DNA of 64,000 nt from Epiperipatus broadwayi (lineage: Eukaryota; Onychophora; Udeonychophora; Euonychophora; Peripatidae). This document shows, in pieces, positions 23,128 through 33,340 of this stretch (within the stretch, counting starts at the first letter, position 1; every line of letters begins with the position of its first letter). The stretch covers positions 5,107,717 through 5,171,716 of the forward strand of contig JAQFVV010000056.1 of the NCBI GenBank assembly GCA_028023455.1, read 5' to 3'. Below the pieces are notes generated by a model. It saw nothing but the letters and a program-made list of their open reading frames with translations, was not told the origin of the DNA and ran no database searches. The position numbers were made by a program, and so were the translations under genes.

Positions 23128-25282
23128 GTACTTTGGGTTTTAGAGTTTGTCACTCTACTGCTATATTAAACTCTGCATAGCATTTGCCTGATCATTGAAA
23201 AGAATAGATATTTCTGAAACTACACTTTAGTAACACTTAGGTATTATAACGATCCAAAAATGATAAGAGTCTTATTGTATCTGCCGTACAGAGCGCCACT
23301 AGGCTATTAGAGCCTAGAAAATTTATATAGTAGGCAGATACGTAAGTTAAGAAAAAAAAATTTTTTTTATATTTTATTCAGACCATCAGCCCATTGCCAC
23401 TAACTCAGTGAGATGCAGAGATTTATAAAATATGAATTCTTATCTAAAAATATTTTCAATATTAAAAAAATAAAAGAAGCCACTGCCAGTAATAACACAC
23501 ACAAACATTTATTTAATATATATAAAATTTAGCATTATTATTTTAGTCTAACTTTTATTTTTTTACAAAACATTATAACTTATTTTACTTTAGATTTTAA
23601 TTTACAATTTAACTGTTTTTATTTTATTTTAAAAGTTCGCACAGATGAGTTTAATATTTATTAGAGTGTCGAGTATGAATAGACTACATAGATTGCATTT
23701 GAAAAGAAAATATTCTATCCCTTATTTAACCTTAGGCCAAAAGTTCGCAGTCAAACCAACGCCAATCTATCTGATATATCGATGTATTCAATGCAGCACG
23801 AATACAACAGCACAAAATACCATACTGTCAGGAATGTACATCTGAACAGCATGTTAGAAGACATTGACTCTCACCCAGACAGGAATGCTACTTCTGTCTG
23901 GTAAGAAGAACAATAAAAAAAACTCCATAGGAAGGGACTGTGTTTTCCATCTTACCATCCCATTCCATAGGCAAAAAGGGGGTGTGCTGCATATAATACA
24001 ATCCTGCACATAGTGAACCTCGTACTACATCTACTAACTACACCAATATATCCAATCCATTGACCCAATTTAACTATGAAACAAATAACCTAAGATTTAC
24101 CCTCCCTTAATTAAACTAATATAACTTTACGAATCTATGCAGCCATTTATGCCTGACTTAAATTTAACATTTATATAATTTATTTAAAGGAAAAAAAATC
24201 ATAATAAAAACTTAAAAGCACAGAAAAAATAAATTAATGGAAATGATTTACAAACAAATAATACATTCAATAAAATAATTAATAAAAATTTAGTCAGATA
24301 GGAAATTCTACTTCTACTTAAATATTGAGAAGTTTTTGGAATCAAAGTTCTTACTGTTTTGAAAATGTTCATTAACTATATAGTTCTTACTGTTTTTAGA
24401 AAAAGTCCATAGTTTCTAATTGCTTGTAATTTGGAAGGTGTTAATTCCCATGAAGTCATGAGGAGATCGGTGTGCAGTTAGCCATTGGTCCTTTATTGTA
24501 GCTGGTATTTAATTGCCGGGCCCAGATGTCCTATAGTCCGCAATATGGGAAAACAATGTTTCATTTTTTTAGAACAACTGAAGGAATTAAAAGTGCATCT
24601 TTCAATCCCTTCTCCTCCAACTCTCTCTGACTTAACACATCTCTATCCTCTCTTAATTAATTACTTTTATTTCCAAACATTTTCCTTTTCTAATCAACTT
24701 TTGGATCCAGTGTGCATTACATCATGATGATGATGACCCTTTCATTGAGGTCCATCTCCTAAGGGATTTCTTTTATTGGCTATTAGTTTCTATTGTTTTT
24801 TCTCTCCTATCTGACCTTTACTTCTACATTTTGGAATGCCCAAGGGCTAGTTTACTTTTACTAATTAAAATAATCATTTCCATTTTACAATAACATTAAT
24901 TAATTTATTGTACAAAATTAGATATATTTTTATCTTTAAATCTTTACTGAAAATTTAGTTTTAAAATACCTTTTTTCTTCTTAATAAAGTTTATGATTAA
25001 TAATTTTTCATCTGTGTGATTTTATATATTAGAGTTTAGATGATTTTTAATTTTCAATTTTTAATTCTTAAAAAAGAAGTTTTTATTTGCGAACTTTTAT
25101 TTTTCATGTTTAATTTTAAAAAAATAATGTAACGGTGTATGTGCCCATTACAGTATATTTAAATTATCTGTATAATATATTCCAGTGATATAATTGTTTT
25201 CAGTTTTTGAGATTTATATTTTATTAGTTCATATCTCATTTTTGTATTTATTATTTTATTGAGTTAATAATAATCTTTATTA
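23128..25282. other. AT-rich DNA without recognised genes
   Basis: Less AT-rich patches at 23640-24010 and 24420-24860 do not give a reading frame or motif that I recognise. Confidence 0.4.
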
Positions 25283-25378
25283 TTCAATAGATAGGAAAGG
25301 TCCACTATGCAGGAAAGATTATAACTTTATAATTTTGCAATCTTTCCTGCATAGTGAACTTTTCCTATCTATTGAATT
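25283..25378. repeat. palindrome with arms of about 39 bp
   Basis: ttcaatagataggaaaggtc at the left and its complement at the right differ at one or two positions. The loop is about 18 nt. It would fold into a long hairpin. No flanking duplication was found. Confidence 0.7.
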
Positions 25379-25469
25379 ATAAACAAATAAGAAATGAAAT
25401 AAAAGATAGATTGAGTTCCAATCTCTACTAAATTTAAAATCATACTAAACAGTTAGAGAAAGAAAAAAA

Positions 25470-27075
25470 ATCTAGAAGTGTATCTTGCTGGATGACTTTA
25501 CAAACCAATCCACGAACAACAAATACTTCCATGTATAATTTTTTTTTTTTAAATACTTCAGTACCATGTCTAATTATAGCTTTCCAATATATTCTATTCT
25601 TTAACATATATTCCCAATCGTAACCATTAACATTGCATTTCTATAGAATATCTTTGAGATAATGTTTATAACAATGATGGGATCTACTTCTCCCATATTA
25701 AACCATGCTCCAGTTTATTATAAAAACCCTTTTAGAAGTTTTACATTATTAGTTCATTTTATATGACTAATCCAGAAAAAGTGAGTTTATACAACAGTGG
25801 ATTTCAAAGTATCACATATATCAAGTTGAATAACATATTGATTGCTTTTTAAGATCTTGTCATTCTATTACTAAAATTTTATAGAACATGAAACTTTTCT
25901 AATGCCTTTATATTGTGCTAATAAAATGTCCACGTTTCACTTTTATGTAATAAATTAGTAAATATAAATTTATTAAACGCTCACTATTATTTCAGTAATA
26001 GTTTTAACAAGGCTGTAAACCTTAGCAATGAGCGTCTGAAAAAATCGTCACTAGGGACCTCTGTAGGTCTTTAAAACACATGCTTACGCTATGAAGAAAA
26101 GAGAGAATAGCGTAAGCATGTGTTTTAAAGACCTACAGAGGTCCCTAGTGACGATTTTTTCAGACGCTCATTGCTAAGGTTTACAGCCTTGTTAAAACTA
26201 TTACTGTAATAAATTAGGTAAATTAATAGCTTTATATGCAGCTTATTTAGTTTCTGTAGTTATTTTCCTGTGATGAAATACTTCATCTGTTAATTTGTTA
26301 AAATAGCAGCACATTAGAGTCTATGCTGTGCTTCAATGTCTAAGTTTACCTTTCTATTTATCAAAATATTTAAACTCGTTTTATCCTCAAGTTAGCAATT
26401 ACCCGAGCTAAAAGTTGTTAAGAACTTTTTTCCATCATTGACTGATAAAAATATTGAATTTTTTTGAACATTAATTAATGAAAAAAGTCTTTATATGTTA
26501 CATTCAAAACACTAAGCATATTCTGTAAATTGTATTTTGAACTGACAAAAATAGCACAATGAGAATCCATGAAGTTCTTGTTTTCACTTTTGATTCAAAT
26601 TAAAAAAAATTACCATCAAATTTGCATTGTACCTTGAAATCTTGTTTGTTTAAGCTACCTATAAACAATTCCAAAGTCTATTGTTATAAAAATTGAAAAC
26701 AATGTCAAAGCAATCACACATTCTTGTTTAATAACAGATTTTATTTCAAATGCCTCCAATTTTCCCTTTAATAAAACGTCATCTCATTCCATTATATAGA
26801 AACTGTGCAATTGAAATAAATTTTGACGGACAACCAACTAATTTCAAACAATGCCATAGATTCATTCTATTAACTGAATCAAATGCCTTGACTAAATCAA
26901 TAATTCACTTCTTTGTTTCCAACATATGTTTTTATTTCCTAGCTAAATCATTTATAGAATAATTCTTTAAAACAGCATAGAAACTTTAATAACTATTCAT
27001 CTACGACTGGAAACAAGTTGTTCACCAAAATTCTTGAAATTATCTTTGCTGTTAGGGATAATTATTACTCATTTA
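25470..27075 (-). pseudogene. decayed LINE of a second lineage: RT and C-terminal domain
   Basis: The minus strand, read with several frame changes, gives AKIISRILVNNLFPVVDE (near 27050-27000), IIDLVKAFDSVNRMNLWHCL and LVGCPSKFISIAQFLYNGMR (26920-26800). Then come FEIKSVIKQECVIALTLFS (near 26740-26690), AINLPNLL, then SETWTFY after an insertion, KALEKFHV and FSGLVI. It ends with CNVNGYDWEYMLKNRIYWKA (near 25640-25570). These are RT motifs and the post-RT domain of a non-LTR retrotransposon distinct from the RTE family here. Stops and frameshifts are frequent, so it is old. A palindromic element (25959-26204) interrupts it. Confidence 0.72.
25959..26204. mobile_element. 246-bp snap-back insertion with 98-bp perfectly matched arms
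   Basis: Arms 25995-26092 and 26107-26204 are identical inverted copies around a 14-nt purine-rich spacer (gaagaaaagagaga). The left end has about 36 bp more (25959-25994) that the right lacks. The 13-bp repeat tgtaataaattag flanks it (25946-25958 and 26205-26217). The host LINE frame is restored when the insert and one repeat copy are removed (NLPNLL joins HKSETWT), so the duplication is genuine. Perfect arms imply a recent insertion, or gene conversion between the arms. Non-coding, and no hammerhead core is seen. Confidence 0.85.
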
Positions 27076-27889
27076 TATTCATTTAATTTCAAAAATCCGA
27101 ATATATATATGTCTTCCTTTTTTTTTTTTTTTATCTTTTATTAATAACAAAAAGATTTAAAACTGCTCAATTTTTTTTTTTTTTCATGAAACATTTAATT
27201 TGCATTTTTGAATATATTTTTTAAAATTCTACGTATATATTTAAAAAAATTATAAATATTAGATTGAATATAACTAAAGTTTTAAATAACTCAGTACAGA
27301 AAAAAATCTTTTTATATTTCATCTATAGAGAAATAGACAGTACTTATCTCAGTTGGTGGTCAGAGCTTATATGTTTTTAATTTCTTATTTTATTACTTAG
27401 TTAATCATAATTAAACATCTACTCATTGACAGATAAGCCTGGAACGACTATGGATTGTCTACCTAACAAAAATCTATGGATTTAGATATTCTCAGCTTTC
27501 TAAAAAATTTCAAAATTCCAATAGGCTCCATGACACACCCGTTCATAATCTAAACACAGTTTTGATTAGTATAAAAGTCATGCTGGGCCAATTCAAATAC
27601 CTAAACTATCAATTTAGCAGAACTGTGATGTGATAAACTCAAGCTAAAATTTTCTAAATCAATTTTAAGTAACTAAAGTAAAAAATTCTTAATTTGATCT
27701 CATGAATGGAACTATTATGCTCGATCTGCCCATTGAATGCATTAAATGTCATTTGACTTATCAAACAACCGATTATAAATTTAGAAACTCTGAAATAGTA
27801 CCTCTGAGCTACAAAATGTTTCAATATCTTAATCTACTTTAAAAAGGGAGTTAATTAGCTCATAAAAGTTATTTAACCATGAACGTTAT
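27076..27889. other. AT-rich non-coding DNA
   Basis: May include the 5' part of the decayed LINE to its left, but no motif is legible. Confidence 0.4.
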
Positions 27890-27903
27890 GATTAAACTCT
27901 AAG

Positions 27904-28072
27904 GGATTCGAACTCAGACTTTCACACGACTTCGACTCTCCATGCCATTTCATATTGCTAACCCACCTGACATGGCATGGAAATTGAAGATCGTATGAAA
28001 GTCTGAGTTCGAATCCCTTACATATATATATGTGCGCGTGTGTGGTAAGCCTGTACAGTGTATTAAGGTACA
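27904..28072 (+). mobile_element. palindromic tRNA-like (B-box) element with target duplication
   Basis: Two arms of about 45 bp (27904-27948 and about 27976-28019) are inverted copies ending in ggattcgaactcagacttt and its complement. GAGTTCGAATCCC is a pol III B-box match and therefore occurs on both strands. After the right arm comes a 50-bp tail with (AT)n and (GT)n. The 14-bp repeat gattaaactctaag flanks the whole (27890-27903 and 28073-28086). It looks like a snap-back copy of a short tRNA-derived SINE related to repeat B. Confidence 0.75.
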
Positions 28073-28086
28073 GATTAAACTCTAAG

Positions 28087-30024
28087 TAAATGATAGCTAA
28101 CTTTGTGATTATTTCTCAAATTTTAATCCTCTTTTTTCTAATAAAAAATTTAAAAAATGTTTTTCTTTAAAATATAGTAATATCTTCCATCATCCAACAT
28201 TTAACATAGAAGTAATGATTTTAATATCTGGAATATGCTAAAATTTTATTTCCTTTTTTCATTTAGCAATTTAATTATTTAGCTTTAAATATAGATATAT
28301 TAAATTTTAATTTTTTCAAAAAAATTATAGAGCTTTTAATTTTATATATAGTTTTATAGTAATTTTTTGTGGGAAATAACTTGTGTAAACGATAATAAAC
28401 ATAAAAAAAAAAAAAAAATCAGTATTGGTAAAATTTACATTTTTTTTTAAATAAAAGGCGTAATTCATCGGTGTCGCTGGTCTGTAACATTTATAGCATC
28501 TGTTCGATGTTGTCCGGTTAGTTTTTTTTTATTCAGCATTTGCATAAAAAAAATATTGATTGCTTTTTTTTAACTCGTCGATGGTTTTTATATTGTATAA
28601 CAATTTAATTAATATATTTAAAAAAAGATTTTTAAATCCACTGTTTACTGTTTGTACAATTTAAATGAGTTTTGTTTCTGCATTGTTTAATATTAAAAAT
28701 AGTTTGAATGCCTGATGAAATAAGTTATCTAAAATTATTGAACTATGAATATAGGTTCAACGTAGATGCATTTTCCAATTACTTAAAATTCAAATTGTAT
28801 TGTTAAATGGTACCTCGCTAAACACATTAAACTTCATTGTGCGTAGTGGTGCAAACCTTTTCCTCAGTTTAGCGAGAAATTCAATAAGAGTGGAAAAAGA
28901 ATAAATTCTGAAAATAGAGGTTTACTTAATAACTATTAAAATCAATAAATAAATGTAAGTTTTATACAAATATTCATTTATTTATTTTTTTTATTAGCTG
29001 TTGCTAATAAATTGAAAAATTGGCAAAATTCAGATAAAAGTTGTAGATGTGTATATATATTATAAATAAAATATTATTCGATGTAGTTAATTACTTCGGA
29101 CGTCATGTCACGTTCGAACAACAACAGTTCTATTCATTTGGCTAAACTAAGATTTATTCCTATTTTCTTTAGTTGTTAATCTATCTAAAAAGCTTTAAAT
29201 CGTAAATCCGCTATTATATAATACAAAAACGCATTTGATATATGTATATTAATTTCTGCAAATTAGCAATTGCATGTTCCATATATATAACTTAATTGCT
29301 GTGCTCTAATTTTAAGTTTAATTTGGGTAATGTGCGCAGGAGTTTCATTTCTAATATTTGAGCACTTTTTCTTATTAGCTGTCTAATTTATTTCTTTGTT
29401 CAAATTTTTGTTTACTTATAAACAAATTAGTACAATACAGAATAGATACTTTTTGTTTTGGGGTAACAAACTGAAATAATAAATTTTCATTACTCCAAAA
29501 AACGCATTTCAAATAATATGTCAATATTAATATATATTTTACTTACTAGCTAATTTCTTCCATATGTAAAAATATTAGTAGCAGTATAAGAGATCCTATA
29601 CAATCAGCTTTTGTCTATATTTCACTATATCTAAGTTATTTACCACTAGAATATCACGAGATAAGGCTGGCTTTTCACATAGATTGCCTAGATGACATGT
29701 TCTGTTTGAGAGACAGACACAGCAAACACTGGAAGTGCCAATTCAGTTCATGTTTTCATAATATCAGAATTGCAGGTATAAAAAGTAATAATTGCAGCAT
29801 ATATACTGGGATATAAAATATCATATAGAAGCCATTCTACTAAGCCATCCTGCTATATTTCGCCAGGAACTCAAATTCAGTCAATGTAGAGATTAACAGC
29901 AATTGCCCTTCTTTTAAAGATGTTTTTTTATAATCTCAGTTAAACTGAATTTACTTTGGATAGAAGATATTATGCAATATACAAAAATGCATAAACAAAC
30001 GATTAAATAAATAGTCTTAATTAA
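28087..30024. other. AT-rich non-coding DNA
   Basis: A short inverted repeat (tcgctaaac at 28814 and gtttagcga at 28866) is the only structure noted. Confidence 0.4.
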
Positions 30025-30101
30025 TTAATAATAATAATAATAATAATAAGAAGAAGAAGAAGAAGAAGAAGACAAAGGAAGAAGGAGGAGGAGGAGGAGG
30101 T
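30025..30101 (+). repeat. compound microsatellite (TAA)n-(GAA)n-(GGA)n
   Basis: Three trinucleotide tracts run in series, each one base step from the next. The purine strand (GAA, GGA) could form triplex DNA. Confidence 0.9.
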
Positions 30102-31241
30102 TTCTTTTAATTTGCATACTTAAAAAACAAAAAGTTTCTTAATTAAAAAATAATCTTTCTTAATTCTTAATATAAAAACATAGAATACTAAAATTAATTA
30201 TAATTATACGTGCTCTACAAAAAAACCATTTTTGTTTTAGTCAAAAATAATTTAATTTCTAAGTTATATTAAAAATTTAGATTTTTGTCAAAAACAGAAA
30301 CAAATAAAATATTTGTATTAAGAATCTTTTTTTATACAAATGTCAAGTAATTTACAATATTTTAATAATATCAAGAAATATTCTTACTTGATTAATCAAT
30401 ATTTAAATTATTTCAGATTTTATTTCAAATATTTATATAATTTTAATTTACACTTCATTATATATATAATACTTTTGTATATATATATGCGTATGCTTGG
30501 CGAGGGTATTTTTTCCTTACTGTTATGCATACTTACGTAAAAGTATTATATAAGTACATTTGTCTATGATCACTGTTTCTTTTCCCTTAAGATTTAAATA
30601 TATATATATACAAATACTATAAAGATTAATATATTCGTAGCATTGGGTCAATGAGATCAATCTGTCCTCAATATATACACATCTGTTTGTGTATATTTAT
30701 GAAAATAATGCTATTATAACCAAAGCAATATATAATTCTGCTAATTCATACTATTTACTAGGTATCTTGGAGCAATATATAGTAGATATGAAAGTTTCAT
30801 TGTATATAGTGTTATATAGAACAGTAAAAAAAAAATTTTGTAACTCAACTTAAAATAAATGAAAAATTATTATCAAAGACTAAATAGTTTTGTAAAAAAG
30901 AAATAATGTAGACAAATATAATAGATAATGCATTATATTCAAACTGGATTTAACTTGTATCTAAAATATAAAAAAATCTTGACTTCTTGCATTTTTACAT
31001 TCAATTTGCTTTACTGTCATCTTCATTTTCAATAAATGTTTTATAAAAACCTAATGAAGATGAAAATGATAAAATAAATTCATAAATAAGTACTGTATAT
31101 GTACCAGATGCTAATTTCCTAATTCATGGATGTATTTTAAATGCAAATTTTAATTACTTTCAAAATCAAATTGCTAGATATACTTAGAATATAAAAACCT
31201 CACTAAAGAAAAACAAAAATCAATACGTGACCCTGCTTCAC
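30102..31241. other. AT-rich non-coding DNA
   Basis: Nothing recognised. Confidence 0.4.
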
Positions 31242-31619
31242 TAGATCAAATTAGTAATAATAACAAGTCAGATGTCACATGACTTATGTATAGCTTGCAC
31301 TTACAAATATGTAAAATTAAGAGCATGCTAATAGCTCTAAACAAGCTTTTTTTTTATTTATGATCTGAAACTTTTAGATATCTACATGTCTTTAAAGTCA
31401 GCTCTCCAACTGAAAAAATCATATGGGTCTGAATTTAATTCAGATACTCCATATATTAGTAGGCTTAGCCATTTAATTTAGTCAAAGCCACAACAGCAAA
31501 ATAATAATAGTAATAATAACAAGTCAGATGTCACATGACTTATGTATAGCTTGCACTTACAAATATGTAAAATTAAGAGCATGCTAATAGCTCTAAACAA
31601 GCTTTTTTTTAAATCTAAT

Positions 31620-31677
31620 GTCCCAACTCCTCACTGAAGAGACCCATAGGTCAAAACTGGTCTGGGGATGGGGACAA
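31620..31677 (+). ncRNA. hammerhead ribozyme, first copy, inactivated at G12
   Basis: Nearly identical to 32043-32100, but GGTCGAAACCGGTC has become GGTCAAAACTGGTC. Both differences are CpG transitions. The first replaces the conserved G12 (31653) by A. The putative cleavage site would be after C31662. Stem I and stem II are unchanged. Confidence 0.8.
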
Positions 31678-32042
31678 TCCAAGATAAAAATGATTTGAAT
31701 GTCTTCTCTTGTAGTAGCATTTATCATAAATAAAAAAAAAAACTTGTTTAGAGCTATTAGCATGCTCTTAATTTTACATATTTGTAAGTGCAAGCTATAC
31801 ATAAGTCATGTGACATCTAACTTGTTATTATTACTATTATTATTTTGCTGTTGTGGCTTTGGCTAAATTAAATGGCTAAGCCTACTAATATATGGAGTAT
31901 CTGAATTAAGTTCAGGCCCATATGATTTTTTCAGTTGGAGAGCTGACTTTAAAGACATGTAGATGTCTAAAAGTTTCAGATCTTCTTCTAACAATTAACT
32001 TTTAGATAAATGCTTTGCTTGAGTTGTTTTTTTTAAATCTAA

Positions 32043-32100
32043 TGTCCCAACTCCTCACTGAAGAGACCCATAGGTCGAAACCGGTCTGGGGATGGGGACA
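32043..32100 (+). ncRNA. type I hammerhead ribozyme with intact core
   Basis: In order: stem I 5' strand TGTCCC (32043-32048), AAC, TCCTCA (to 32057), core CTGAAGA (32058-32064), stem II GACC/GGTC with loop CATA (32065-32076), GAA (32077-32079), stem III ACCGGT (32080-32085), C17 (32086). The stem I 3' strand follows: TGGGGA, TG, GGGACA (32087-32100). Every conserved hammerhead base is present, including G5, G8, G12 and the G-C pair closing stem II. Stem I has 6 bp (one G-U), a 3x2 internal loop and 6 bp, suited to the tertiary contact with loop II. Stem III is a 6-nt palindrome, so a monomer would be weak and two copies could act as a dimer. Predicted cleavage is after 32086. Confidence 0.87.
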
Positions 32101-32214
32101 ATCCAAGATAAAAATGATTTGAATGTCTTCTCTTGTAGTAGCATTTATCATAAATAAAAAAAAAGCTTGTTTAGAGCTATTAGCATGCTCTTAATTTTAC
32201 ATAGATCAAATTAG

Positions 32215-32847
32215 ATAAAATGTTATACCACTATTTTTAAAATGATGTTAATTTATTTTTTTATTGCAATAAACTATTACATACTACAGTCAATTGCACT
32301 ATTAAAAAGTGTTCAAACATTTTTGATTTAGATAGACTGGCTTATTATCATAATTCTTCATAAAAATAAAATTTCTAATCATATGAACTGGAGAAACTAA
32401 ATAACAATAAAATTAAAGAGAGGTCAATAGCGATAAAAGTAATTTGAATACAATTTTAATCCATATGAATTAGAGGAGATTTCTGATTTTAAATTGCAGT
32501 ACTGTAGAATATGACAATTATAGAAAATCTAATTATCAAATAAAGAAATCAAATGTTGATAATTTTTTTTATCAAAAAACTACCATTTTTAATTTGACTA
32601 TTATATAAAGCAAATAAAAATCTACTTGAGAAAAAGTGTATTTCCCAGAATTAAACACTTCAACACAACTATGACTGCATATCTATATTATAAAGTCTAT
32701 AGATAAGCCCAAGATAATGACAAATTTATTGTCAGATATTTAAAAATAATTAGATATTACAAAAGAATAAAAGTATGGTAATTTAGAAATAATAAACAAA
32801 GTCATAATAAATACTATTGTCTTAATCTAAGAACAAACAGACTTTTG
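32215..32847. other. AT-rich non-coding DNA
   Basis: Nothing recognised. Confidence 0.4.
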
Positions 32848-32858
32848 TAAATATCACT

Positions 32859-33329
32859 CTTAAGCCAATAAACATCACATGATCACCATTTTTTATGCTT
32901 GCTCTTAACTGTTATTAAAACAGGCAAAACTCTCTATACGCATTGCCACTCGGTGCATGCCAGAGTAATCAATGGATGCCAGAAGGCTTGTGCATAAAAT
33001 CCCCATCTAGTGCCTACTCATTCAATATCACCAGACTAGTTTCTGACTAGGTACCAAGCTTGGATTGAAAATATTATGGTGTTTTCAATTTAAGACTCAT
33101 AGTTTTGTAGTTGAGATAAAAGGTGGCTGCTGGAGAGTTGCACTAGATCCTAAGATCTAGGTGCAGTGCTCTCAGATCCAAAGCTCCTCACTGATAAAGG
33201 CCACAAGCCAGAAACTAGTCTGGGAATATTGGATGAGTAGGCACTAGATGGGGATTTTATGCACAGGCCTTCTGGCATCCATTGATTACTCTGGCTTGCA
33301 CTGAGTGGTATAGTAAGTTTTGTCTGTTT
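32859..33329 (+). mobile_element. palindromic insertion with hammerhead motif, ACTAGT family
   Basis: An 11-bp direct repeat, taaatatcact, flanks it (32848-32858 and 33330-33340). Inverted arms (about 32918-33050 and 33200-33328) match those of the 19998 element. Here the extra one-sided sequence (catcacatgatcac...) lies at the left. The plus-strand arm has a nearly complete hammerhead. The minus-strand arm stops inside stem II (tttctgactagg). Confidence 0.78.
33174..33235 (+). ncRNA. hammerhead-like motif with G8 changed
   Basis: Core CTGATAA (33191-33197) where CTGATGA is expected, stem II AGGC/GCCA with loop CACAA, GAA 33211-33213, ACTAGT, C 33220. G8 acts in acid-base chemistry, so this copy should be inactive. 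Stem I keeps ATCCAA/TTGGAT. Confidence 0.65.
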
Positions 33330-33340
33330 TAAATATCACT

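Larger units (their letters stand above)
31255..32201 (+). mobile_element. tandem hammerhead repeat with inverted start, ACCGGT family
   Basis: Flanked by the 13-bp repeat tagatcaaattag (31242-31254 and 32202-32214). Read left to right it has a block 'a' (31255-31352), an inverted block b (31353-31504) and a second block 'a' (31505-31602). Then come a hammerhead cassette (31611-31735), inverted 'a', block b, a 45-bp spacer, a second hammerhead cassette (32030-32155) and a final partial inverted 'a'. The plus-strand unit (cassette, inverted 'a', b, spacer) therefore repeats, with 424 nt from cleavage site to cleavage site. The left part is the same unit in inverse orientation with most of its cassette deleted. 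No ORF. The layout suits reverse transcription of a multimeric or circular RNA, as proposed for retrozymes. Confidence 0.8.

Noticed and set aside
25993-26206. Tc1/mariner-type MITE starting CAGT
   Set aside because: The flanks are not TA on both sides, and a 13-bp duplication confirmed by the host reading frame gives different ends.
28803-28871. Short inverted repeat tcgctaaac/gtttagcga as a terminator or small element
   Set aside because: Only about 9 bp with a long loop and no flanking duplication.
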